This document shows positions 36,192 to 44,917 of a stretch of DNA of 64,000 nucleotides, in pieces. Position 1 is the first letter of the stretch. Each line of letters begins with the position of its first letter. The stretch lies in NCBI GenBank assembly GCA_030149815.1, contig JASLHI010000012.1, positions 62,001-126,000 on the forward strand, written 5' to 3'. The position numbers and the translations under genes were made by a program. The notes under the pieces are model-generated. The model saw only the letters and a program-made list of their open reading frames with translations, was not told the DNA's origin and ran no database searches. Source of the stretch: Aquirhabdus sp. (GTDB lineage Bacteria > Pseudomonadota > Gammaproteobacteria > Pseudomonadales > Moraxellaceae).

Positions 36192-36413
36192 TTAATGCTT
36201 AGAACCACCAATGTGCTTAGCAATGTCAGTAAGACGCCATTTAACGGATCCACCCACGTGTACTGACGAAATTGGTCCATTTTGGTAACACGACCATTTA
36301 TATAAAGTCTGAGGCCGCATTGATAAAATTGCAGCGGCTTCCCACGTGTCGATTAAAGTGCGACCTGCACATTGCAACTCTTCAAGCGTTTGGCTAATCT
36401 TCTTTTTCATCAC
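36192..36413 (-). CDS. AlpA/excisionase-like helix-turn-helix protein
   Basis: 73 residues with one MerR-like HTH (TLIDTWEAAAILSMRPQTLYKWSCYQNGPIS, then KWRLTDIAKHI), the AlpA/HTH_17 pattern. Such proteins act as excisionases or activators of integrase genes on islands, or as plasmid regulators. It lies 17 bp upstream of mobC on the same strand, so it is probably cotranscribed with the mobilization genes. A directionality-factor role is inferred from family and context. Confidence 0.75.
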   Translation of the reverse strand: MMKKKISQTLEELQCAGRTLIDTWEAAAILSMRPQTLYKWSCYQNGPISSVHVGGSVKWRLTDIAKHIGGSKH

Positions 36414-36780
36414 TTTTTACCTTCTAAATCCCAAAATACATCACAGTGAATTACTGACCGTCAAAATTAAAAATAAAATGCCAAATAAACCAATCCGACA
36501 TATGCACATAAATTGCACTGAAATTATTAGATCAGATAGATTGGGATGCTGTAAACCACTGGGCACGCAGTGAAAATGAGGTAAACGCTAACAAAAGAAG
36601 CTGAAAACTCAACAATATCAAAATCGCAAACAATCAGTTAGCAACTGATTTATAATAATTTTTTCTGATTTCGCCCTAAGGCTTACCGGTAATGCAAGTT
36701 ACTACTACAAATAAGCACTTGAATCAACAATTATTTACAATTACTTACACTTTAGTATGCCTATCTAGCAATAAGGACTC
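36414..36780. other. Gene-free region upstream of mobC, candidate oriT
   Basis: No convincing gene. A ColE1-like ggctta (36680-36685) within the dyad ttaccggtaa is a possible nick region, because ColE1-type oriTs have ctggctta and lie upstream of mobC. Short near-repeats caattattta/caattactta follow near 36729-36747. The alternative candidate is the paired inverted repeats at 37696-37758. Confidence 0.25.
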
Positions 36781-36817
36781 GATAACACTGTTATCTTAAT
36801 TGGATAACAGTGTTATC
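36781..36817. promoter_or_regulatory. Twin TetR-type operators
   Basis: gataacactgttatc (36781-36795) and its reverse complement gataacagtgttatc (36803-36817), separated by 7 bp, immediately upstream of the TetR ATG at 36831. A third near-copy gataacagtgttatt lies inside the gene at 37218-37232. Confidence 0.85.
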
Positions 36818-36830
36818 TAGAGATTGCGAT

Positions 36831-37472
36831 ATGGCTATTGATTCAACTTCAACAGATATTCCTTCACGCCTTTTAGCAGCGGCCATCCGACTACTGGAAA
36901 AAAGCGGGCCAACCGCGGTGAAAGCACGCCAAGTTGCAATTGAAGCAGGTGTATCGACTATGGGGGTATACGATTATTTTGGTGGAGTGCCAGGACTGCT
37001 CCAAGCCGTTGCCGGCGAAGGGTACTCTCGACTAACTGCTGTGCTCAAAAATATTGTAGAAACTGACAACCCAATGACCGACCTTTGTATGATGGCTTTT
37101 GCTATCCGAGATTTTTCTGTAGAAAATACACATTTTTATGACTTAATGAAGGAACCCTCGGCATCGCACAAAGAATCCTACTTATTACTTCAAAGAAGTT
37201 GCGTCCGTCTAGCCACAGATAACAGTGTTATTCAAGTAGACCCTGATCTCATTGCACTACAATTCTGGATTGCTTTGCATGGATTTATCAACCTCGAATT
37301 TGGCGGTTACTTCGCTGACAAAACTAATCCTGTGCGAGAAGTGCTAATACCGATGTGTATCACTTTAGTCGTTGGCATGGGAATAAAAACAAAAAGTGTT
37401 GAATCTTCAGTAAAGCGAGCAATGTCAAAATGGCAACAGTCAAAGCAACCTCGAAACCTTGATCTTTTCTAG
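36831..37472 (+). CDS. TetR family transcriptional regulator
   Basis: 213 residues from the ATG at 36831; a GTG at 36810 falls within an operator and is unlikely. The N-terminal HTH is IPSRLLAAAIRLLEKSGPTAVKARQVAIEAGVSTMGVYDYFGG. The C-terminal half resembles the WHG/TetR_C domain (FWIALHGFINLEFGGYF). Two palindromes abut the start, so it is probably autoregulated. Target genes are unknown; nothing downstream on the strand for 630 bp except a gene fragment. Confidence 0.88.
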   Translation: MAIDSTSTDIPSRLLAAAIRLLEKSGPTAVKARQVAIEAGVSTMGVYDYFGGVPGLLQAVAGEGYSRLTAVLKNIVETDNPMTDLCMMAFAIRDFSVENTHFYDLMKEPSASHKESYLLLQRSCVRLATDNSVIQVDPDLIALQFWIALHGFINLEFGGYFADKTNPVREVLIPMCITLVVGMGIKTKSVESSVKRAMSKWQQSKQPRNLDLF

Positions 37473-37936
37473 CAATTCTATGTATATCTAGCTCATATAT
37501 GCAGTTCTTTTGTTGATCCTTTGCCGCACTAAATTTCGAGAAAACCCACAGTAATTTTTTCAGGTATAATGCACTCTCCATATTTAGAAAAAACTCTCTA
37601 AAAGATGCCAAATCTCCCAAAAATGAAGAAAATCACAAAACTACGCTGTAACCCACTGAATTAGAAACAAATCTGGCAAGAATAGGCTACAAAGTCACTT
37701 TTTTCCGTTCCGAAAAAAGTGTCATTTGTGCCCTCTTGCAAAGGGGTGCTAGCACCCCCTTGACCCCTGTAAGTCAAATGCAAAGCAACGTCCAAAACAA
37801 GGCAAAATCAAAGGCAGTTGGACTGCTTTAGAGTAGAGATGTTTTTAAAGACTGCTAAAGCAACAAACTTCGTTCACAGCTATAATTATCTAATTATTTC
37901 TCTAAATATTGCTCCGCTCACAAGCTTAGACACACT
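37473..37936. other. Gene-free region with two strong inverted repeats
   Basis: No gene seen. Inverted repeat cacttttttc/gaaaaaagtg (37696-37705 and 37712-37721), then a 16-bp palindrome ggggtgctagcacccc (37743-37758). The pair resembles the hairpin-rich nick regions of small mobilizable plasmids, so it may be an oriT or a remnant of a plasmid backbone; it could also be a terminator. Confidence 0.4.
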
Positions 37937-38062
37937 ATGATTCAGGACATCCAGAAGACTCTCTGGAGCGCAGCAAACATGGACGCCGCCGACTACAAAC
38001 ATGATGCCGTGAAAAAATCTCTAGCTGTGACCTTTGGAAATCCATCCAATAGTAGTGAGTGA
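37937..38062 (+). pseudogene. Remnant of a different hsdM gene (5' end)
   Basis: The 41-codon frame starts MIQDIQKTLWSAANMDAADYKH. This matches the conserved N-terminus of type I methylases (KTLWAAADKLRxNMDAAEYKH), with about four residues deleted between SAA and NMDAA. After YKH the sequence changes to DAVKKSLAVTFGNPSNSSE and stops. The codon use is GC-richer than the neighbours. It is not derived from the intact hsdM at 40901, whose N-terminus is different (KIWESANKMRSKIEANEYKD). It is interpreted as a deletion scar of an earlier type I system. Confidence 0.65.
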
Positions 38063-38108
38063 TCTTAATTAATTGTTGACAATAATAGGTGTAGGGAGAT
38101 AAACGCCA

Positions 38109-40706
38109 ATGACGGAACTTCATCAAGACATTAAGAACTGGTTGCACAAACAACAAGGTTGGGTGCAACAAGCAGCAGATTTGCTATTAACAAAGGGAGC
38201 TCTTGATGACAATGACATCGGAGCTTTAGCCGAGAGCTTAAAGACTGCCGAAGGGCAAACAATCACTAATACCCACCCCTTTGTGGAACTTGCATCTGGT
38301 GTTGCTCAAAGTTCAGAAGTCCGCTTGAAGTCCATTGGTGAAATCTCAGGCATCGAAAATTTGGGCTCACAAAATTCGTTAGACTTTGAGCAAGGTAACC
38401 TGTGTGTTATCTACGGAAATAACGGATCTGGCAAATCAGGATATACCCGACTGCTTAAGAAAGCAGCTGGTAAGCCTCTGGCCAAAGATTTAAAACATAA
38501 TGTCTTTCAGCAAGAGCCTGCTCAGGACAAGCGCAAGGCTAAGATTTCGTATATTGCTTATGGTGGTGAGCATTCGACTGACTGGATAGCCAACGATACG
38601 CCATTGCTCCCTATTCAAGTCATTGATATTTTTGATACAGATATAGCGAACAATTATCTGTCCAAGGACAACGAAGCAACCTACACGCCACCACTGGTTT
38701 CACTGTTTGAGAAGTTAGTGGTTGTTGTTAACAGGGTGAAAGACAGATTGTTGGTACAACAGGCCACTTTGCAGAAGGTTTTGCCTGCTTTGCCACCACA
38801 GTTTACGCAGACAGCATCAGGTATACAATACAATGGGTTGAAGGCTAATAGTAATGCAACCGTAGTTCAGAAGATTCAAACTTGGACGGACTCCGAGGAG
38901 CGGTTGTTAACACAGTTTAATGAACGTCTTGCGGCGACTGATCCTCAATCTTTGGCTCGTCAGAAGCGGTCTAATAAGACACAGATTGAGCAAATAGCCA
39001 ATCAAATTAAAGCCGCAATGGTTGCATATACGGATGATGCCTTGGCTGCGATACGCATTTATCAACACGAAGCTGATGCTAAACGAAAAGTTGCACAAGA
39101 GGCGGCCCTAATTACATCTTCCAAGCTGGATGGTGTGGGTACAGAAACTTGGAAGCTTCTCTGGGAAGCTGCTAGGAATTACTCTCAAATCGCCTATCCA
39201 CAAAAAGAATTCCCCGTAATTGATCAAGCACGTTGCGTACTTTGCCATCAGGATCTTGCTTTAGAAGCAAAACAACGATTGCAAGATTTTGAGAAATTTG
39301 TAAGGGGAGAAATTGAAGCAGCGGCGAAGATTGCTGATAAAGCGTATCGATCTGCTCTGGCTCAGCTTCCAGTAGCTTTGACTGAAGATGTCCTTACAGA
39401 GCGCTGTCAAGCGGCGGGACTGAATGATCAGCTATTAGTTGAAGGCATCAAAGCGTTTTGGAAGAGTATTGCAAAGTCACGTGAAGCTATCCAGTTTCAA
39501 GAACTCGTAGAGGACGCGCAGGCTGTTCCCGCTCCACAAAGTATTCTTGAAATACTTGACACCCAAGCTAATGCATTAGAAGAACAAGCTAAACAGCTTG
39601 ATCTGGATGCGACTGAGTTCAATCGTGAAGTTGCTACCCAAAATAAAGTTGAACTTGAAGCAAAGAAGTGGACTTCTCAACAGGTAGCAGCAATAACCGC
39701 CGAAATGACGCGATTGAAATCATGGGCTGAATATGATGGTTGGATAAAATTAACATCTACTCAACAGATTACTGTGAAAGGTGGACTGGTCGCAGAGGCA
39801 GCAATTACAGTAGCCTACGTTGAACGCTTCAATAAAGAGTTGAAAGCCCTGAGAGCCGATAAGATCAAAATCAAGTTGGTAAAAACCAGATCAGTAAAGG
39901 GAAAAGCATTTCACGCCCTTCAATTAGAAGGGGTTGTAGATGGAAATACCAAGCTTGATCAAGTTTTGAGCGAGGGCGAGCGTAGAATAATAAGCTTGGC
40001 CGCGTTTCTGGCAGATGTTGCCGAGAAACCTCATGCATCAACATTCATCTTTGATGATCCTATTTCTTCTCTGGATCAGGACTTCGAGATTGCCGTCGCG
40101 AGTCGGTTAGTCGAACTTGCCAAGACACGACAAGTTTTGGTGTTTACGCATCGTTTGTCTTTGTATGGGCATTTAGAAGATGCCGCTAAGAAAATGGGAA
40201 AAGAATGGCATAAACAACATCACCTTGTTCGTTGTATTGAGACATATGGCAACGTATCTGGTCTACCCGTTTCCCCACCGATTTGGGCTGGAAATACAAA
40301 TACTGCAAATCAAGACTTGTTAACTAGGCTTGCAACTGCCAAAAAGATTGGAGAAGATCATGGATCTGATGCTTACAGAACTTTAGCGCAGAGTATATGC
40401 AGTGAATTTCGTAAGTTGATTGAGCGAACCATTGAATCTGATTTACTAGCCGACATTGTTATTCGACAACGCCGAGGTGTACACACCGAAAATCGTTTGG
40501 TCAGGTTAAAAGCCATTACACCTGAAGATATTAAATATATTGATGGTTTGATGACTAAATTTTCTGGTTTCGAGCATAGTCAATCACAAGAAAATCCTCT
40601 TCAAGTACCTGAAGCCGCTGAGTTAAAAACAGACTTGGAAGAACTACAAAGGTGGCGCAAAGAGTTGTCGAACCGAAAAGTTTCAGGAGTTGCAGATGTA
40701 CCTTAG
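38109..40706 (+). CDS. RloC/PrrC-like AAA ATPase with CxxC hook (putative anticodon nuclease)
   Basis: 865 residues. Split ABC-type ATPase: Walker A YGNNGSGKSG near residue 103, a long coiled-coil middle with CVLC (Cys376, Cys379) like a zinc hook, signature LSEGERRIISLAAFL near 620, Walker B STFIFDDPISSLD, and the H-loop VFTHRLSL. The C-terminal domain contains FRKLIERTIE and later FSGFEHSQ, which could provide an R-x3-E...H triad as in PrrC/RloC anticodon nucleases; this is tentative. PrrC-type genes travel with type I restriction loci, and hsdM starts 194 bp downstream. The start follows aggga. Confidence 0.7.
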   Translation: MTELHQDIKNWLHKQQGWVQQAADLLLTKGALDDNDIGALAESLKTAEGQTITNTHPFVELASGVAQSSEVRLKSIGEISGIENLGSQNSLDFEQGNLCVIYGNNGSGKSGYTRLLKKAAGKPLAKDLKHNVFQQEPAQDKRKAKISYIAYGGEHSTDWIANDTPLLPIQVIDIFDTDIANNYLSKDNEATYTPPLVSLFEKLVVVVNRVKDRLLVQQATLQKVLPALPPQFTQTASGIQYNGLKANSNATVVQKIQTWTDSEERLLTQFNERLAATDPQSLARQKRSNKTQIEQIANQIKAAMVAYTDDALAAIRIYQHEADAKRKVAQEAALITSSKLDGVGTETWKLLWEAARNYSQIAYPQKEFPVIDQARCVLCHQDLALEAKQRLQDFEKFVRGEIEAAAKIADKAYRSALAQLPVALTEDVLTERCQAAGLNDQLLVEGIKAFWKSIAKSREAIQFQELVEDAQAVPAPQSILEILDTQANALEEQAKQLDLDATEFNREVATQNKVELEAKKWTSQQVAAITAEMTRLKSWAEYDGWIKLTSTQQITVKGGLVAEAAITVAYVERFNKELKALRADKIKIKLVKTRSVKGKAFHALQLEGVVDGNTKLDQVLSEGERRIISLAAFLADVAEKPHASTFIFDDPISSLDQDFEIAVASRLVELAKTRQVLVFTHRLSLYGHLEDAAKKMGKEWHKQHHLVRCIETYGNVSGLPVSPPIWAGNTNTANQDLLTRLATAKKIGEDHGSDAYRTLAQSICSEFRKLIERTIESDLLADIVIRQRRGVHTENRLVRLKAITPEDIKYIDGLMTKFSGFEHSQSQENPLQVPEAAELKTDLEELQRWRKELSNRKVSGVADVP

Positions 40707-40900
40707 GGAGGCAAGCTATGCCTGATCTGCCTGCGCATGTAGATTCCTTATGCTTGTGATCGTGTGGCGCTAAATATGACTTATAGGGAGTTTTTTAATT
40801 GAGATTCTGCAATAAATTTTACTAATCCACTATTTTTCATACTAAAAGTGTCTATATTCACTTAACTATTTTTTAAAATTTGAACGATTGTAGAGAACCT

Positions 40901-43660
40901 ATGAATAAGCAACAGTTAGCCGCCAAGATTTGGGAATCTGCGAACAAAATGCGTTCCAAAATTGAGGCAAATGAATACAAAGACTATATTTTAGGGTTTA
41001 TGTTCTATAAATTTCTTTCTGATAAAGAGCTATGTTTTCTACAAGATAATGATTTCACAAAAGAGGATATTGCAGCGCTGACCGAAGAAGACCCTGATAC
41101 GGTTAAGTTTATTCAGGATGGCATTGGTTATTTTATCGCGCATAAAAATCTGTTTTCTACGTGGCTGGAAAAAGGCAGTGATTTTAATGTAGCAGATGTG
41201 CGTGATGCGTTATCAGCGTTTTCTCGGCTCATTAGCAGCTCGCATAAAAAAGTCTTTGAGGGTATTTTTAAGACGCTAGAAACAGGATTAAGTAAGCTTG
41301 GCGATAACGCTAACAGCCAAACCAAAGCTATCAATGACTTGATTCAACTGATTAAAGTTATTCCAATGAATAGCAAGCAAGACTATGATGTGTTGGGTTT
41401 TATTTACGAATACTTGATTGGTTCATTTGCTGCGAATGCTGGTAAAAAAGCAGGGGAATTTTATACGCCGCATGAAGTATCGGTGCTGATGTCTGAGATT
41501 GTTGCCCAACATGTAAAAGATCAAGACGAAATTAAAATTTATGATCCGACAAGTGGATCAGGGTCATTGCTTATTAATATTGGTCAGTCGGTCGCAAAGC
41601 ATGTCAATGATGAAAATAACATCAAATATTATGCCCAAGAGCTGAAAGAAAACACTTATAACCTCACGCGTATGAATCTCGTTATGCGTGGAATCTTGCC
41701 TGATAACATCGTTGCGCGTAATGCGGACACTTTAGAGGATGACTGGCCTTATTTTGAAGAAAGTGATCCAATCAATTCCTATAATCCTTTATATGTTGAT
41801 GCCGTGGTATCGAATCCGCCGTATTCCCAAGTTTGGGATCCAAAACATAAAGAGAGTGATCCTCGCTATGCACGCTTTGGCTTAGCACCAAAAACCAAAG
41901 CAGATTTTGCGTTCTTGTTGCATGATTTATATCATCTGAAACCTGATGGCATTATGACCATTGTGTTGCCACATGGCGTATTGTTCCGTGGCGGTGAAGA
42001 AGAGAAAATTCGTCGAAATTTAATTGAACAAAACCATATCGATGCGATTATTGGTATGCCTGCCAATATTTTCTTTGGAACGGGTATTCCGACCGTCATC
42101 ATGGTGTTGAAACAAAAGCGTGAAAATAACGATATCCTCGTTGTGGATGCGTCTAAAGGTTTCGTGAAAGTGGGAAAAAACAATCAACTACAAGCTTCAC
42201 ATATTAAAAAAATTGTTGATGTTGTAGTTCATCGTGAAAATAAAGATAAATTCTCGAAGGTTGTGAGTTTAAAAAAAATCCGTGATGAGGGATACAACTT
42301 AAATATTCCTCGATACGTAGATTCTTCAGAAGATGCTGAAACGTGGGATATTTATGCGACGATGTTTGGCGGGATTCCTCAATCAGAAATCGATGCATTT
42401 CATTTTTATTGGCAGGCTTTTCCGCAACTTAAACGTGACTTGTTTCAGGATAATGGAACTCCTTATGTAAGTTTAGTCGCGGGTGATATTAAGCTCGCGA
42501 TTACGCAACATGCTGATGTCGTGTTGTTTAATGCAAAATTTTCTGAAAAATTTAAAGACTTCCATGCGTATTTAAAGCAATCACTCATTGATGAGATGAA
42601 GACGCTTAAGATTTCTAAACAAGAAAATATATTAAGTGCAAATATTTTTGTACGACTTGAGGACATTCCTTTAATCGATAAATATCAGTCATATCAAGCG
42701 TTGTATGATGAATGGCAAAGCATCGCAGCTGATTTGGAGGTGATTCAAACCGAAGGCTTAGCAGCAGCGAAAAAAGTGAATCCTCACATAGTGATAAAGA
42801 AGAAAGACGGCAAAGATCAAGAAGTTCAAGACGGTTGGGTTGGTTATGTACTGCCATTTGATTTAGTCCAACAGCGGTTGTTATCCGAGGAGTTAAATTG
42901 TCTGCAAGACAAGGAACGTGCTTTGTCAGAAACAAGTGCTGACATAGAGGCGTTATTGGATTCTCTGACTGAGGAGGAAAAAGACGGCAGTATCCTTAAT
43001 GATGCCAATGATGCATTTGTAGCCGCTGAAATCGTAAAAACGCTGAAATTAAGTTATGCCGATATTGAGACCCCAGCGATTGTTACTTTAAATGGCTATT
43101 TGGATTTGCTCGAAAACAAGGCCAGTAAGTCTGAACTTGAAGCGTATATTCGGGCACATCGCAACGTTGATTGGTCACAGATGGAAGCTGCTAAAAATGG
43201 CACTTATGCTAAAGCCAAAGTGAATGCGTATCTGAAAACACTTCAATCGGTGTTTACTTTCCCTGAAGATTCTTTGGAGGAAAAATTACTCAAAGCTGAG
43301 ACACTATTGAATCAGGAAAAAGAACTGAAAGCGCAGATTAAAGCAGATGAGATTGTTTTGCATACGCTGACCAAAGTCACGATTGAGAATCTGAGTGATG
43401 ATCAGGTGTTGGGTCTGTTAGAGGCAAAATGGGTTGAGCCGATAGTCAGTACCATGCAACGGTTACCAGATGAAATGCTGACTCATTTGACGACTTGTGT
43501 GCAGAAGTTAGCGGATAAATATGCTCAAACTTATGTAGAAACGACTACAAAGCTTAAAAATGCTGAGGATACTCTAGCCGATCTAATCGATGGCTTAACA
43601 GGTAATGCGTTTGATGAGCAAGGTTTACGTGAACTGCAAACTTTGTTAAAAGGGGCATGA
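40901..43660 (+). CDS. hsdM: Type I restriction-modification methylase subunit HsdM (extended)
   Basis: 919 residues from the ATG at 40901. N-terminal HsdM domain (LAAKIWESANKMRSKIEANE), then the SAM-dependent N6-adenine methylase core: GEFYTPHEVSVLMSEI, motif I DPTSGSGSLLINIG, and catalytic NPPYS near residue 305. Beyond about residue 500 a further 400 residues of coiled-coil-rich sequence follow, making it much longer than EcoR124I HsdM (about 520). It methylates the target recognised by HsdS. hsdS starts 1 bp after its stop. Confidence 0.95.
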   Translation: MNKQQLAAKIWESANKMRSKIEANEYKDYILGFMFYKFLSDKELCFLQDNDFTKEDIAALTEEDPDTVKFIQDGIGYFIAHKNLFSTWLEKGSDFNVADVRDALSAFSRLISSSHKKVFEGIFKTLETGLSKLGDNANSQTKAINDLIQLIKVIPMNSKQDYDVLGFIYEYLIGSFAANAGKKAGEFYTPHEVSVLMSEIVAQHVKDQDEIKIYDPTSGSGSLLINIGQSVAKHVNDENNIKYYAQELKENTYNLTRMNLVMRGILPDNIVARNADTLEDDWPYFEESDPINSYNPLYVDAVVSNPPYSQVWDPKHKESDPRYARFGLAPKTKADFAFLLHDLYHLKPDGIMTIVLPHGVLFRGGEEEKIRRNLIEQNHIDAIIGMPANIFFGTGIPTVIMVLKQKRENNDILVVDASKGFVKVGKNNQLQASHIKKIVDVVVHRENKDKFSKVVSLKKIRDEGYNLNIPRYVDSSEDAETWDIYATMFGGIPQSEIDAFHFYWQAFPQLKRDLFQDNGTPYVSLVAGDIKLAITQHADVVLFNAKFSEKFKDFHAYLKQSLIDEMKTLKISKQENILSANIFVRLEDIPLIDKYQSYQALYDEWQSIAADLEVIQTEGLAAAKKVNPHIVIKKKDGKDQEVQDGWVGYVLPFDLVQQRLLSEELNCLQDKERALSETSADIEALLDSLTEEEKDGSILNDANDAFVAAEIVKTLKLSYADIETPAIVTLNGYLDLLENKASKSELEAYIRAHRNVDWSQMEAAKNGTYAKAKVNAYLKTLQSVFTFPEDSLEEKLLKAETLLNQEKELKAQIKADEIVLHTLTKVTIENLSDDQVLGLLEAKWVEPIVSTMQRLPDEMLTHLTTCVQKLADKYAQTYVETTTKLKNAEDTLADLIDGLTGNAFDEQGLRELQTLLKGA

Positions 43661-43661
43661 A

Positions 43662-44903
43662 ATGTTAAATCATAAAAGTCCTGAAATTCGGTTTAAAGGG
43701 TTTCGTGAAGAGTGGGAAACATCAACTTTTCTTCACAATATCAAAAGTATTATAGATTTTAGAGGAAGAACCCCTAAAAAATTAGGTTTGGATTGGAGCA
43801 GTGAGGGTTATTTGGCATTGTCAGCATTAAATGTCAAAAATGGCTATATTGATCCTGATGCAGATGCGCACTATGGCGATGAGGAGCTTTATCAAAAATG
43901 GATGGGGGGGAATGAGTTAAAAACCAATCAAGTTTTATTTACAACGGAAGCCCCCATGGGCAATGTGGCTCAGGTTCCGGATGATAAGGGCTATATTCTT
44001 AGTCAGCGAACAATTGCCTTTAATGTTGATCAGAAAAAAATTACCGATGATTTTCTTGCCGTATTACTTCGTTCCCCAATTGTTTTGAATAAGTTAGAAG
44101 CCTTATCTAGTGGTGGAACAGCAAAGGGAGTGAGTCAAAAATCCATCGCTAATTTAGAAGTAAACTTACCAAGTTATCTTCAAGAGCAAACCAAAATCGG
44201 CTTTTTTTTCCAACAACTCGATCAAGCCATCGCGCTACACCAGCGCAAACATACGCAAACGCTGAATCTAAAAAAAGCTATGTTAGAGAAAATGTTTCCG
44301 AAAGCAGGTTGTACGCAGCCTGAAATTCGGTTTAAGGGGTTTAGCGGGGAGTGGAAGAAACAAACTCTGGATGATGTTGCAGAAATTTATGATGGAACTC
44401 ATCAGACTCCTAGATATACAGATTCGGGTGTTATGTTTTTAAGTGTTGAAAACATAGATTCATTAAAGTCGAAGAAATTTATTTCAAAAGAAGACTTCCA
44501 AAGGGATTTTAAAGTTTATCCACAAAAAAATGATGTCTTGATGACGCGAATAGGTGACGTGGGGACGGCAAAGGTTGTGATCTCGGATGAGCTACTAGCT
44601 TATTATGTTACTTTGGCTTTAATGAAACCTAAAAACATTAATCCTTTCTATTTAGTTATCGCGCTCGCCTCAAATTTAGTACAGCAAGATATATGGAAAA
44701 GAACACTACATATTGCGTTTCCTAAAAAGATAAATATGAGTGAAATAAGACTAGTGGGATTATTTGTGCCTTCTACTTTAGAAGAGCAAACCAAAATCGG
44801 CAACTTCTTCAAACAATTAGATGACATCCTTGCTTTACAAACTCAGCAGTTGGCAAAACTTAAAAACACTAAACAAGCCTGTTTAGAAAAAATGTTTGTT
44901 TAA
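43662..44903 (+). CDS. hsdS: Type I restriction-modification specificity subunit HsdS
   Basis: 413 residues with two target-recognition domains and a visible internal duplication. Each half begins PEIRFKGF-x-x-EW and ends with a conserved helix (EQTKIGFFFQQLDQAIALHQ and EQTKIGNFFKQLDDILALQ) closing in EKMF. Each half reads one part of a bipartite DNA site; the site is not predictable here. The first TRD (RGRTPKKLGLDW) and the second (YDGTHQTPRYTDSG) are unlike each other, as expected. Confidence 0.95.
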   Translation: MLNHKSPEIRFKGFREEWETSTFLHNIKSIIDFRGRTPKKLGLDWSSEGYLALSALNVKNGYIDPDADAHYGDEELYQKWMGGNELKTNQVLFTTEAPMGNVAQVPDDKGYILSQRTIAFNVDQKKITDDFLAVLLRSPIVLNKLEALSSGGTAKGVSQKSIANLEVNLPSYLQEQTKIGFFFQQLDQAIALHQRKHTQTLNLKKAMLEKMFPKAGCTQPEIRFKGFSGEWKKQTLDDVAEIYDGTHQTPRYTDSGVMFLSVENIDSLKSKKFISKEDFQRDFKVYPQKNDVLMTRIGDVGTAKVVISDELLAYYVTLALMKPKNINPFYLVIALASNLVQQDIWKRTLHIAFPKKINMSEIRLVGLFVPSTLEEQTKIGNFFKQLDDILALQTQQLAKLKNTKQACLEKMFV

Positions 44904-44917
44904 CATGGAATTGAACA

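Noticed and set aside
38076..38081. ttgaca as -35 box for the RloC-like gene
   Set aside because: No -10 hexamer at suitable spacing before the start codon.
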